A stretch of DNA of 12,045 bases, from positions 1 to 12,045 of the forward strand of contig JAJYOO010000038.1 of NCBI GenBank assembly GCA_021796155.1, written 5' to 3'. This DNA comes from Chloroflexota bacterium (GTDB lineage Bacteria > Chloroflexota > Anaerolineae > Anaerolineales > Villigracilaceae). Below the pieces are notes generated by a model. It worked only from the letters and a program-made list of their open reading frames with translations. It did not search any database and was not told the DNA's origin. The stretch's first letter is position 1. Each line of letters starts with the position of its first letter. The position numbers and the translations under genes were made by a program. Shown piece after piece: positions 1 through 6,639 of the stretch.

Positions 1-843
1 GGCAGCGTCCTGTGCAGTTGTTGGCGCGGACATGATCGTGTATTGATGAATGCGGACAAGACCTTTGATGATGTCTGCGGGGCCGGCCGCGTAACCGATG
101 CGCCAGCCGGTCATGGCATAATCTTTCGAAAAGCCGCCAAGCAAAACGGTGCGGCGTTTGATGCTTTCGCTCAATGACGGGAAACAAACATGTTGGAAGC
201 CATACACGAGCCGATCATAAATTTCATCCGAGACCACAATCAAATCGTTCTGTTCGGCGATCTTGGCGACTTCCAACAAAATATCACGCTCTGCGACGGC
301 GCCGGTCGGGTTGGATGGATAACCGATAAAGATGGCCTTCGTACGCGGCGTGATCGCTTTGCGGATGTCGTTGGGATCAACTTGAAAATTGTTTTCGATT
401 CGGCTTGGGATTTCAACCGGCTTGCCGCCTGCGAGAATCACCTCGGCTTGATAAGAAACAAAGCATGGAGTCGGGATGATGACTTCATCGCCCGGATCGA
501 GAATGGCTGTGAACGTTAGATACAGCGCCTCGCTGACTCCGACTGTGGCGACGATTTCGGTAGCCGGGTCATATTTCACGCCGTACAACTTCATCAGATT
601 ATCGGCGATGCCCTGACGTAATTCCATCTTGCCATGGTTGGACGTGTAATGCGTCTCGCCTCGTTGAAGCGACTGAATGCCAGCGTCGAGAATCGGTTTG
701 GGCGTGGTGAAATCCGGTTCGCCGATGCCAAGCGAGATGACATCTTTCATCGTCGCGGCGATATCGAAAAATCTGCGGATGCCCGAGGGCTTCAATCCCG
801 CCACGCGTTTGGAAAGTCTTTGCACACCTGCCAGTTCCTGCAT
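1..843 (-). CDS. Class I/II PLP-dependent aminotransferase, C-terminus beyond window edge
   Basis: This is the N-terminal 281 residues of a fold-type I aminotransferase of the aspartate/aromatic aminotransferase kind, which moves an amino group between an amino acid and a 2-oxo acid using pyridoxal phosphate in the cytoplasm. I translated it directly from the minus strand; the frame stays open to base 1. Visible landmarks are LGIGEPDFTTP near residues 38-48, YPSNPTG around 175-181 (cofactor-contacting Asn178), SDEIYD at 205-210 (Asp206 for the pyridine nitrogen, Tyr209), and SKDYAMTGWRIGY at 239-251 with Lys240 as the Schiff-base lysine. The family is usually about 390 residues, so roughly 110 are missing, including the carboxylate-binding arginine. 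The ATG at 843 is supported by GGAGG four bases upstream. It lies 45 bases after the small gene at 889-1101 on the same strand and may be cotranscribed with it. The amino-acid substrate cannot be assigned. Confidence 0.95.
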   Translation of the reverse strand, partial: MQELAGVQRLSKRVAGLKPSGIRRFFDIAATMKDVISLGIGEPDFTTPKPILDAGIQSLQRGETHYTSNHGKMELRQGIADNLMKLYGVKYDPATEIVATVGVSEALYLTFTAILDPGDEVIIPTPCFVSYQAEVILAGGKPVEIPSRIENNFQVDPNDIRKAITPRTKAIFIGYPSNPTGAVAERDILLEVAKIAEQNDLIVVSDEIYDRLVYGFQHVCFPSLSESIKRRTVLLGGFSKDYAMTGWRIGYAAGPADIIKGLVRIHQYTIMSAPTTAQDAA

Positions 844-888
844 TTAACCTCCGTTAGTTGATGTCATCGCGACGAAGCGCAACGACAC

Positions 889-1101
889 TTAAATTGGTTG
901 TACTTGCCATTCATCGGGGACTTCCCGATAAGTTAATTCAAAAGCCTGGCCATCCGCCGTCTTCACGCGGAAGCCCTTTTCGTTTGGCCCGCGCCAACGT
1001 CCCAGGATTTCAGCAATCTCGAACCGGCATCCCTGCCAGGTTAATGCCAGCGGACGTTCGGCGTATTCAGAATCCGAGCGGCATTCTACGGTGTCCATCA
1101 T
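889..1101 (-). CDS. Small 70-residue protein of unknown function (possibly DUF6504-like)
   Basis: This short gene begins with a double ATG (1101 and 1098) and encodes 70 residues with no membrane segment or signal peptide. The spacing of aromatic and charged residues (LTWQGCRFEIAEILGRWR, then GFRVKTADGQAFELTYRE and a Trp near the end) resembles, from memory, the compact beta-rich DUF6504 domain, which has no known activity. That assignment is tentative. The gene is judged real because its composition is protein-like, it fills a gap between same-strand genes, and no competing gene overlaps it. It lies downstream of the intrinsic terminator at 1124-1154, so it should have its own promoter. There is no Shine-Dalgarno sequence before either ATG, and a TAGAAT box sits five bases upstream of the first one, suggesting a leaderless transcript. 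Confidence 0.65.
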   Translation of the reverse strand: MMDTVECRSDSEYAERPLALTWQGCRFEIAEILGRWRGPNEKGFRVKTADGQAFELTYREVPDEWQVQPI

Positions 1102-1106
1102 TGACT

Positions 1107-1112
1107 ATTCTA
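1107..1112 (-). promoter_or_regulatory. Candidate -10 box for a leaderless small-protein/aminotransferase transcript
   Basis: On the minus strand TAGAAT (five of six consensus bases) ends five bases before the first ATG of the 70-residue gene. If it occupies -12 to -7, transcription would start at base 1100, within one base of the ATG at 1101. The -35 position, which falls in the distal arm of the terminator stem, is poor (TACCCT at 17-base spacing). A promoter is expected here because the upstream unit terminates at 1124-1154. The support is positional only. Confidence 0.35.
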
Positions 1113-1123
1113 GCGGCTTCGCC

Positions 1124-1154
1124 AAAAAAAGGGTAGTGAAAAATTCACTACCCT
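1124..1154 (-). terminator. Intrinsic terminator of the nucleotidyltransferase unit
   Basis: An 11-base perfect inverted repeat (1130-1140 and 1144-1154) with a 3-base loop is followed on the minus strand by a run of seven T (1130-1124, the first of which is in the stem). This is a textbook rho-independent terminator for minus-strand transcription. The TAG stop codon of the nucleotidyltransferase (1150-1148) lies inside the upstream stem arm, so a ribosome finishing translation would sit on the hairpin. On the plus strand no T-run follows the stem, so it looks one-directional. Confidence 0.9.
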
Positions 1155-2227
1155 AGGGTGACAGAACTATTATCTCCAACATTCAGCTTCAGGAATTCCT
1201 TGCCGCTTCGCCCCTCGACTTTGGCCTGCTTGCCGATTAAAGAGCTTTTCAATGCTGAATCCTTGATCGTACACTCCGCCTCGACGATGCTGTCTTCGAT
1301 GTGGCTTCCCGAAATCTTACAGCCCGCGCCGATGGACGCGTACGGCCCGATTGTGGAATTTTTGATTTCAGCCGTTTCATGAATGAAGACAGGTTCATTG
1401 ATTTTCACGCCTGCCTGTTGAAAGGTTTGAAGGTTTGAAGGTTGCGAACTTTTCAACCCTTCGACAGGCTCAGGGCGGCGCTTTTCAACTTTCCAACGTT
1501 CTAACAAATAGCGGTTAGTTTCCAACGTCGCGTCAATTGTGCCGGTGTCCAGCCATGTTTCGATCTTCTGGACGCGCATTACAGCGTGACGTTCGATCAT
1601 GATGTTGATGGCGTCCACTAAGAAGAATTCGTTCTTTAATTGAACGTTGCGTTCCATCTGTTCTTCGATGGCGCCTATTAAATTTTCACCGCTCTTGAAA
1701 TAATAGCAGCCAACGACTGCCAGATTATTTTCCATCGTTTGCGGCTTCTCGATCAGACGCGTGACCCAGCCTTCTTTGTTAATTTCCGCGACGCCAAATC
1801 GCCGTGGATCGGGAATTTCCTTGACCCATGCCACGCCGTCGCTTTTTTCGCGGTCCAAAAATGAAAAGTCAGTCTCAATCAATGTATCGGAAAAGCACAT
1901 GATCATCGGGCCAGTGAGATGTTGACGCGCGAGGTACATGGCGTGAGATTGTCCCTTCATCTCGCCTTGCACAACATAATGCGCCTTGATATCCGGATAA
2001 TGTTCTTCGATGAACGGCGGGATTTGCATTTCCCCAAGATACGGACCAACAATGAAAACATATTCTGTCTTTTGCGGATTTGGGACCGATTGGAACATAT
2101 CGAGGCAATAATCCAATGCGGTTCTACCTGCCACGCCCACCAGCGGTTTCGGCTTGCTCCATGTGTGCGGGCGCATCCGCGTTCCCCAACCCGCCATTGG
2201 AATGACAATCTTCAAAGTTTCAGACAA
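1148..2227 (-). CDS. Sugar-phosphate nucleotidyltransferase with left-handed beta-helix C-terminal domain
   Basis: This cytoplasmic enzyme would couple a nucleoside triphosphate to a sugar 1-phosphate, giving an activated sugar for surface polysaccharide or glycoconjugate synthesis. From the proposed TTG start it has 359 residues. Residues 6-29 carry the NTP-transferase signature (KIVIPMAGWGTRMRPHTWSKPKPL, a variant of GxGTRLxPxTxxxPKP). CFSDT with Asp114 matches the catalytic metal aspartate, and WLDTGT with Asp227 matches the second. Residues from about 278 to the end are hexapeptide-like (NSTIGPYASIGAGCKI and similar), forming a beta-helix as in GlmU or long RmlA-type proteins. A GTG-started form from 2302 would add 25 residues that the family lacks and would overlap the methyltransferase by 26 bases; the TTG at 2227 sits just before the conserved core and has GGGAG upstream. 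The linker at 250-272 is odd: it is encoded by repeat sequence (1422-1478). The nucleotide and sugar are not assignable. Confidence 0.9.
   Translation of the reverse strand: MSETLKIVIPMAGWGTRMRPHTWSKPKPLVGVAGRTALDYCLDMFQSVPNPQKTEYVFIVGPYLGEMQIPPFIEEHYPDIKAHYVVQGEMKGQSHAMYLARQHLTGPMIMCFSDTLIETDFSFLDREKSDGVAWVKEIPDPRRFGVAEINKEGWVTRLIEKPQTMENNLAVVGCYYFKSGENLIGAIEEQMERNVQLKNEFFLVDAINIMIERHAVMRVQKIETWLDTGTIDATLETNRYLLERWKVEKRRPEPVEGLKSSQPSNLQTFQQAGVKINEPVFIHETAEIKNSTIGPYASIGAGCKISGSHIEDSIVEAECTIKDSALKSSLIGKQAKVEGRSGKEFLKLNVGDNSSVTLG
1422..1444. repeat. Short tandem 8-mer within the nucleotidyltransferase linker
   Basis: AAGGTTTG occurs at 1422-1429 and 1430-1437, with a shortened third copy AAGGTTG at 1438-1444. 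It lies inside the nucleotidyltransferase coding sequence, where it gives the polar stretch SNLQTFQ in the linker between the two domains. It directly neighbours the interspersed repeat at 1457-1478, so the two together form a repeat-derived patch. Confidence 0.75.
1457..1478. repeat. REP-like interspersed repeat read in frame as RRPEPVEG
   Basis: The 22-base sequence here contains CCCTTCGACAGGCTCAGGG, an imperfect palindrome (CCCT/AGGG outer arms). I recall it as one of the most widely scattered short repeats in environmental bacterial genomes, often seen in annotated proteins as PEPVEG or PELVEG. Here it is read on the minus strand as RPEPVEG at residues 251-257 of the nucleotidyltransferase. 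A 9-base direct repeat, CTTTTCAAC, lies on either side (1449-1457 and 1481-1489). The sequence and direct repeats are seen; the identity as a dispersed element is from memory. Confidence 0.7.
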
Positions 2228-2233
2228 GGCATT

Positions 2234-2238
2234 CTCCC
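2234..2238 (-). promoter_or_regulatory. Ribosome binding site that favours the TTG start
   Basis: GGGAG on the minus strand ends six bases before the TTG at 2227. This placement, together with the conserved core starting only a few codons later, is the reason for choosing TTG over the GTG at 2302. The ATG at 2232-2230 is out of frame and hits a stop within seven codons. Confidence 0.7.
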
Positions 2239-2276
2239 TGATGAAAATATCGTAACTATATTTTACGTCAAACTTG

Positions 2277-2867
2277 TTAAATCTTTCGACAAAGAAGTAC
2301 ACCTTTTCCGATTGGCACCGTCAGCGCGTCGACGCGGGAATCCGCTTCTGCATGTTCCACAAACGAGGCTAAATTATCTTGGTGACTCAAGACATTGTCC
2401 GCGGCGAGCAACCCGCCGGGGATCAAATTGGGAATGACTTTTTCATAGCAGTCAGTGTAAATATCTTTCTCGGCGTCCAGAAAGCAAAAAGCGATTTGAT
2501 GATATTGATCTAGCAACTGAAGTGCATCACCATGAACCAAATTTATCGCGCCCTCGATGCCGACTGTGAGAAACGTTTCCGTTGCAAGCTCGATTTTGTT
2601 GGGAAGGATTTCGAACGTGGTCAGTTTATCTCCGCGGACGCGGCAGGCCAGTGAAAGCCACATGCTTGAGTATCCGCCGCTGGTCCCGATCTCGATCACG
2701 TTTCCTTTTGGCGCGCTGGCACATAACAAGGCTAGGAATTTTCCAGTCTCAGGCGGAATCTGTCGCAGACGCTTTGTGATCGGTGTTCCATCAACACGGT
2801 CGGTCACATCCAGACTTTCCATTTCCTTCATGCGTTTGATCATTACATCGGGAATGTTATGAAACAT
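2277..2867 (-). CDS. Class I SAM-dependent O-methyltransferase (COMT-like)
   Basis: This 196-residue protein is the size of the bacterial small-molecule O-methyltransferases (Methyltransf_3/24 type), which transfer a methyl group from S-adenosylmethionine to a hydroxyl, often a catechol, with a divalent metal. VIEIGTSGGYSSMWL at 57-71 is motif I of the SAM site; Glu86 in TFEIL fits the ribose-binding acid and Asp114 in HGDALQ the adenine-side acid. FLDAEKDIYTDCYEKVIPNL (129-148) with Asp131, and ADNVL with Asp157-Asn158, correspond to the metal ligands of this family. There is no signal peptide or membrane segment. The ATG at 2867 has AGGAAA a few bases upstream. It starts 50 bases after the Nudix gene and ends 49 bases before the nucleotidyltransferase TTG, consistent with one operon. 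The acceptor substrate is unknown. Confidence 0.92.
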   Translation of the reverse strand: MFHNIPDVMIKRMKEMESLDVTDRVDGTPITKRLRQIPPETGKFLALLCASAPKGNVIEIGTSGGYSSMWLSLACRVRGDKLTTFEILPNKIELATETFLTVGIEGAINLVHGDALQLLDQYHQIAFCFLDAEKDIYTDCYEKVIPNLIPGGLLAADNVLSHQDNLASFVEHAEADSRVDALTVPIGKGVLLCRKI

Positions 2868-2917
2868 AATTTCCTTTCATAAAATCGAATCAGGCGGGAA
2901 TGATGAAATTGTTTGAT

Positions 2918-3367
2918 TTACCATTTTCCAATTGCCGGTGACTTAATGCCTGCGTGATATTCATCCACTTTGCGGCGATGATCCGGCAGAAGATCGCTGG
3001 GCAGGGCATCCAGTGGGAAGAAGCGGGCTTCAGCAATTTCGTGATCGTGTTGGCCGACAACGTCGAAATCATTTGATGCGAACAAAATATTATGTCCGCT
3101 GAAACCATCCTCCGATTTGCTGAAGATGCCGACTAACCGAATATTTTTCAATGCAGCCCCCGTCTCCTCGCGTGCCTCGCGGCGGGCCGCCTCTTCGACG
3201 GTCTCGCCGCGTTTCAATCCGCCGCCAGGCAAGTGCCAGCCCTTTTTGTATGTATGCTTTATCAATAAGATTTGACCGTCTTTGACCAGCAGGACTCGCA
3301 CGCCAAACGAAACAGGCCTAAAGAGGAAGTTGTAAATCTCGTAGACGAGATAAACCAGCCGCAGCAT
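2918..3367 (-). CDS. Nudix hydrolase
   Basis: This 149-residue protein would hydrolyse a nucleoside diphosphate linked to another moiety, releasing NMP or phosphate, with magnesium. The Nudix box is complete: from Gly49 through Glu55, Arg63-Glu64, Glu67-Glu68, Gly70 to Ala71, matching GX5EX7REUXEEXGU, so the metal-binding glutamates are intact. The preceding WHLPGGG is the usual lead-in strand. The N-terminal 20 residues are hydrophobic and aromatic (LRLVYLVYEIYNFLFRPV), which is unusual for a soluble Nudix enzyme and could be an amphipathic or membrane-associating helix. The ATG follows the stop codon of the aldo/keto reductase with no gap (TAAATG) and has no clear Shine-Dalgarno sequence of its own, so translation is probably coupled. 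The substrate cannot be told from the sequence. Confidence 0.93.
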   Translation of the reverse strand: MLRLVYLVYEIYNFLFRPVSFGVRVLLVKDGQILLIKHTYKKGWHLPGGGLKRGETVEEAARREAREETGAALKNIRLVGIFSKSEDGFSGHNILFASNDFDVVGQHDHEIAEARFFPLDALPSDLLPDHRRKVDEYHAGIKSPAIGKW

Positions 3368-4351
3368 TTAACTATGACCGCGAATCACGTGCGGCTGATA
3401 AAGCTCTTCGAGCTGCTTGGTTTCTTCTTCGGATAATTTGATGTCCAACGCGGCGATGGCTTCATCGAGATGATTCATTTTGCTAGCTCCGATAATTGGC
3501 GCAGTGACGTAGGGCTTGCTCAAAACCCACGCCAGCGCGATCTGTGATCCGCTGACGCCGAAGTCTTTTGCTATTTCGTTGACGCGCTCGGCAATGGTGA
3601 AATCTTCCTCGCGGAAATAGAGTTGAGTTGCAAATGGATCGGTCTTCGCACGCGTCGTTTCGCCGCCTCCATCGCGGGTGCGGTTGCCAGCAAAGAATCC
3701 GCGCGCCATTGGACTCCACGGAATCATCGCCACGCCTTGATCGCGGACACATGGGATCATTTCGCGCTCTTCTTCGCGATAAACGAGATTGTAGTGATTC
3801 TGCATTGAGACAAAACGCGTCCAGCCGTGAAGTTGTGCGGTGTACTGTGCTTTGGAAAATTGCCAGGCAAACATGGACGATGCACCGATATAACGCGCCT
3901 TGCCTGATTTGACAACATCATGCAGAGCTTCCATGGTCTCTTCAATGGGCGTGTTGTAATCCCAGCGATGGATTTGATAAAGGTCAACGTAATCCATCTT
4001 AAGACGCTTCAAAGATTTATCAATTCCGTCCATGATGTGCTTGCGCGAAAGCCCGCGGTCGTTGATGTCATCGCTCATAACTTGATAGACTTTCGTCGCG
4101 ACAACCACTGTCTCGCGTTTGATGCCAAAGGCTTTCAGCGTATTGCCCAACACTTCTTCGCTCGCGCCAAACGAATAAACGTCAGCGGTGTCGAAGAAGT
4201 TGACTCCGGCGTCCAGTGAACGTTTAACAAATGGCTTGGCTTCATCTTCCGTCAAGACCCACTCACGCCATTTTTTGTTTCCATACGTCATCATGCCCAA
4301 GCACAGGCGTGAGACTTTCATGCCGGTATTACCAAATTTTACGTATTCCAC
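3368..4351 (-). CDS. YajO-like NADPH-dependent aldo/keto reductase
   Basis: This is a 327-residue cytoplasmic TIM-barrel oxidoreductase. The catalytic tetrad is complete: Asp54 and Tyr59 in FFDTADVYS, Lys87 in VVATKVY, and His128 in YQIHRWD. Runs such as DYNTPIEETMEALHDVVKSG, RYIGASSM and HYNLVYREEEREM match what I remember of E. coli YajO very closely, making this subfamily likelier than other aldo/keto reductases. YajO-type enzymes reduce aldehydes and ketones, and YajO itself has been linked to making 1-deoxyxylulose 5-phosphate from a pentose phosphate; whether that applies here is unknown. The start is GTG at 4351, supported by AAGGAG on the minus strand about seven bases upstream. A palindromic repeat (4372-4456) separates it from the helicase gene upstream, and the Nudix gene follows with no gap. 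Confidence 0.95.
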   Translation of the reverse strand: MEYVKFGNTGMKVSRLCLGMMTYGNKKWREWVLTEDEAKPFVKRSLDAGVNFFDTADVYSFGASEEVLGNTLKAFGIKRETVVVATKVYQVMSDDINDRGLSRKHIMDGIDKSLKRLKMDYVDLYQIHRWDYNTPIEETMEALHDVVKSGKARYIGASSMFAWQFSKAQYTAQLHGWTRFVSMQNHYNLVYREEEREMIPCVRDQGVAMIPWSPMARGFFAGNRTRDGGGETTRAKTDPFATQLYFREEDFTIAERVNEIAKDFGVSGSQIALAWVLSKPYVTAPIIGASKMNHLDEAIAALDIKLSEEETKQLEELYQPHVIRGHS

Positions 4352-4371
4352 TGTTCTCTCCTTATGTCTTC

Positions 4372-4456
4372 ATGTCACTCTGAGCGAAGCGAAGAGTCTC
4401 GATTTGGCATGAGGAACGGATGAGATGCTTCGTCGCTGTGCTTCTCAGCATGACAT
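4372..4456. repeat. Palindromic interspersed repeat (about 85 bases)
   Basis: The element is bounded by perfect six-base inverted ends, ATGTCA (4372-4377) and TGACAT (4451-4456). Inside are imperfect inverted arms: CTGAGCGAAGCGAAGAGTCTC on the left matches, with a small gap, the complement of GAGATGCTTCGTCGCTG...CTCAG on the right, around a loop of about 21 bases (4401-4421). From memory, this belongs to a common family of dispersed bacterial repeats that appear in translations as LSEAKSL or in the related form EERSDEAIS. It fills almost the whole gap between the helicase stop (4462) and the Shine-Dalgarno region of the reductase. As RNA it would fold into one long hairpin that could terminate, attenuate or protect the message. 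It encodes no protein of its own. Confidence 0.85.
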
Positions 4457-4461
4457 CTGAA

Positions 4462-6633
4462 CTAAATTACCGATAAATGTGCCAGACTCGCGGCGAGTCT
4501 TTTGATGCCAACCGATTCAAACACAACATCCACGATCTCATCATCCTCCTGGACTTTGCTATCGAGCACGATGCCGTCACCCCAGACCGGATGCTTGACG
4601 CGCGTCCCGGCGCGGAATTTGGATTCCATAACGGGAGCCGCTTGTGATGTCCGGAAAGATGCGGCCCAAACCGACTCACGCGCGCGGCTTTTGAGTCCAC
4701 GGCCTGTCCGCGATTTACCGACCAGTAGTTCCTCGGGAATATCTTCCAGATAACGCGATGGATACGTTTCTTCCGCGTAACCGCGTCCGCCGCGTTGAAT
4801 TGCGCGGATTAAATACAGGCGATCTTTTGCACGCGTGATTCCGACATAAAATAAGCGGCGCTCTTCTTCCATTGCTTCAGGCTCATCAAAGGAGCGGCTG
4901 TGCGGAAGAATACCGTCGTCAAGGCCGACGATAAAGACCGCACCAAATTCAAGTCCCTTTGCGGCGTGGAGGGTGAGCAGCGTAGGCGCATTTATATTTT
5001 CTTTGATGGTGTCTTGATCGGCAACCAGCGCGACGTTTTCGAGAAATTCATCGAGCGTGCGCGTCGAATATTCAAGCGCAAGACGGCGCAGCTCTTGAAC
5101 GTTTTCCCAACGATCCACGCCTTCTTCGGATTCATCATCAATATAAGCTTTGTAATTGAGATCGTTGACAATGCGGTCAAAGAGTTCTGAAACAGTGAGC
5201 GCAGGCGCAGCTGTTTTCCAATTAGCAAGTGACGCGCCGAAGTCAGCAAGGGGGATGGCAGCGCGTCCAGTGAACGAAGCCCAGAACGGTGAGTCGGAGC
5301 CGCGCGCTAAATCAAGCAGAACCAGTCCAGCGGAAATATTATTTTGGCGCGCGACCAGATGTAACGTCGTCAACGTTTTATCGCCGATGCCGCGCGGCGG
5401 GACATTGATGACGCGGTCGAGGCTGGCTTCATCAGCAGGATTATGAACGAGCCGCAGAAATGCGATCACGTCTTTGACTTCGCGCCGTCCATAGAATCGC
5501 TGCGCGCCGACCAAGCGATATGGCAATCTTGCTTGTAAAAATGCTTCTTCCAACAAGCGGGATTGCGCGTTGGTTCGATACATCACAGCGCAATCGCCGG
5601 GTTCAAAGTCGCGGCTGGCGACGAGTTGTGCGATGCTGTCTACGACGAACGATGCTTCAGCATAATCATCGGGCGCTTCATAAAAATAAATCTTCTCGCC
5701 CGCGCCGCGTTCGGTAAAAAGATTTTTCTTGCGACGATGTGGTGCGCGGTCAATGACCGACATAGCCGCGTTAAGAATCGTTTGGCGTGAGCGATAATTT
5801 TGTTCCAATAAAATGACTTGCGCGTCTGAAAAGTCTTGCTCAAAACGCTGCACGTTGCGCCAATCCGCGCCACGCCAGCGATACACGGATTGATCGGGAT
5901 CGCCGACCACGAAAATATTGTGATGTGCTGATGCAAGATGTTTCAATAAAGTATATTGCGCTAAATTTGTATCCTGGAATTCATCCACCAATACATGTTC
6001 GAATCGCCGCGCATATTTTTCGCGCACTGCGGGATTGTCTTCCAGCAGACGCGCGGTGTAAACCAATAAATCATCGAAGTCCACCGCGTTGCTGGCAATG
6101 AGTCGTTTTTGATATTCTGCATAAACACGCTTGACGACTTCATCTTTGTAATTGGTAATCGGAAAATCGTCTGCGCCGATGAGTTCATTCTTTGCATTCG
6201 AGATCGCGGCATGAACACTGGCAGCGCGATATAACTTTTCATTGAGATTAAATTCTTTGATAATGCCCTTGACGATTCGCTCTTGGTCGTCCGCGTCGAA
6301 GATTACGAAATTTGATTCGAGCGGAAGAAACTCCGACTCTCGTCGCAGCAAGCGCGCGCAGATCGAATGGAACGTCCCAAGCATCATGCCTTGCGTCGCG
6401 TCACTGCCTAATAACTTTTCAACGCGTGATTGCATTTCGCGCGCGGCTTTGTTGGTGAATGTCACAGCCAGGATTCGGTATGGGCGGATGCCTTCGTTCG
6501 CGATCAAATACGCGACGCGTTGAGTCAGCACCCGCGTCTTTCCGGACCCGGGACCGGCCAGCACTAAAATTGGCCCCGTCCCGGCTGCGACCGCTTTCTT
6601 TTGTTGAGGGTTTAGTTTATCGAGAAAGTCCAT
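4462..6633 (-). CDS. pcrA: ATP-dependent 3'-5' DNA helicase, PcrA/UvrD family
   Basis: This is a full-length 723-residue superfamily 1A helicase, acting in the cytoplasm in nucleotide excision and mismatch repair, replication restart and removal of RecA filaments. The helicase motifs appear in order: Q motif LNPQQKKAV (7-15), Walker A AGPGSGKT (26-33), motif Ia TFTNKAAREM, motif II VDEFQDTN, motif III VGDPDQSVYRWRGAD, motif IV LEQNYRS, motif V LHAAKGLEFGAVFIVGLDDG, and motif VI EEERRLFYVGITRAKDRLYL. The last about 60 residues (GTRVKHPVWGDGIV onward) form the Tudor-like C-terminal domain of PcrA/UvrD, which binds RNA polymerase in characterised members. Length is normal for the family, arguing against Rep or RecB. 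The ATG at 6633 precedes the Q motif by the usual distance. No Shine-Dalgarno sequence is visible, and a perfect TATAAT ends six bases before the ATG, suggesting a leaderless mRNA. Confidence 0.98.
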   Translation of the reverse strand: MDFLDKLNPQQKKAVAAGTGPILVLAGPGSGKTRVLTQRVAYLIANEGIRPYRILAVTFTNKAAREMQSRVEKLLGSDATQGMMLGTFHSICARLLRRESEFLPLESNFVIFDADDQERIVKGIIKEFNLNEKLYRAASVHAAISNAKNELIGADDFPITNYKDEVVKRVYAEYQKRLIASNAVDFDDLLVYTARLLEDNPAVREKYARRFEHVLVDEFQDTNLAQYTLLKHLASAHHNIFVVGDPDQSVYRWRGADWRNVQRFEQDFSDAQVILLEQNYRSRQTILNAAMSVIDRAPHRRKKNLFTERGAGEKIYFYEAPDDYAEASFVVDSIAQLVASRDFEPGDCAVMYRTNAQSRLLEEAFLQARLPYRLVGAQRFYGRREVKDVIAFLRLVHNPADEASLDRVINVPPRGIGDKTLTTLHLVARQNNISAGLVLLDLARGSDSPFWASFTGRAAIPLADFGASLANWKTAAPALTVSELFDRIVNDLNYKAYIDDESEEGVDRWENVQELRRLALEYSTRTLDEFLENVALVADQDTIKENINAPTLLTLHAAKGLEFGAVFIVGLDDGILPHSRSFDEPEAMEEERRLFYVGITRAKDRLYLIRAIQRGGRGYAEETYPSRYLEDIPEELLVGKSRTGRGLKSRARESVWAASFRTSQAAPVMESKFRAGTRVKHPVWGDGIVLDSKVQEDDEIVDVVFESVGIKRLAASLAHLSVI

Positions 6634-6639
6634 GGGGTC

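Noticed and set aside
190..861. Plus-strand open frames opposite the aminotransferase
   Set aside because: The minus strand carries an uninterrupted aminotransferase with all expected motifs; the plus frames are antisense shadows.
2244..2271. Promoter-like TTGACG, 16 bases, TATTTT before the nucleotidyltransferase
   Set aside because: The predicted start (about 2237) would fall inside the Shine-Dalgarno sequence and remove part of it, and the -10 match is poor in a locally AT-rich gap.
2228..2302. N-terminal extension of the nucleotidyltransferase from a GTG at 2302 (25 extra residues)
   Set aside because: The extra residues have no counterpart in the family, they would overlap the methyltransferase gene by 26 bases, and the TTG at 2227 has a better ribosome binding site next to the conserved core.
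1919..2437. Plus-strand open frame of 172 residues opposite the nucleotidyltransferase and methyltransferase
   Set aside because: It spans two well-supported minus-strand genes, has Arg/His-rich composition typical of antisense frames and contains no recognisable domain.
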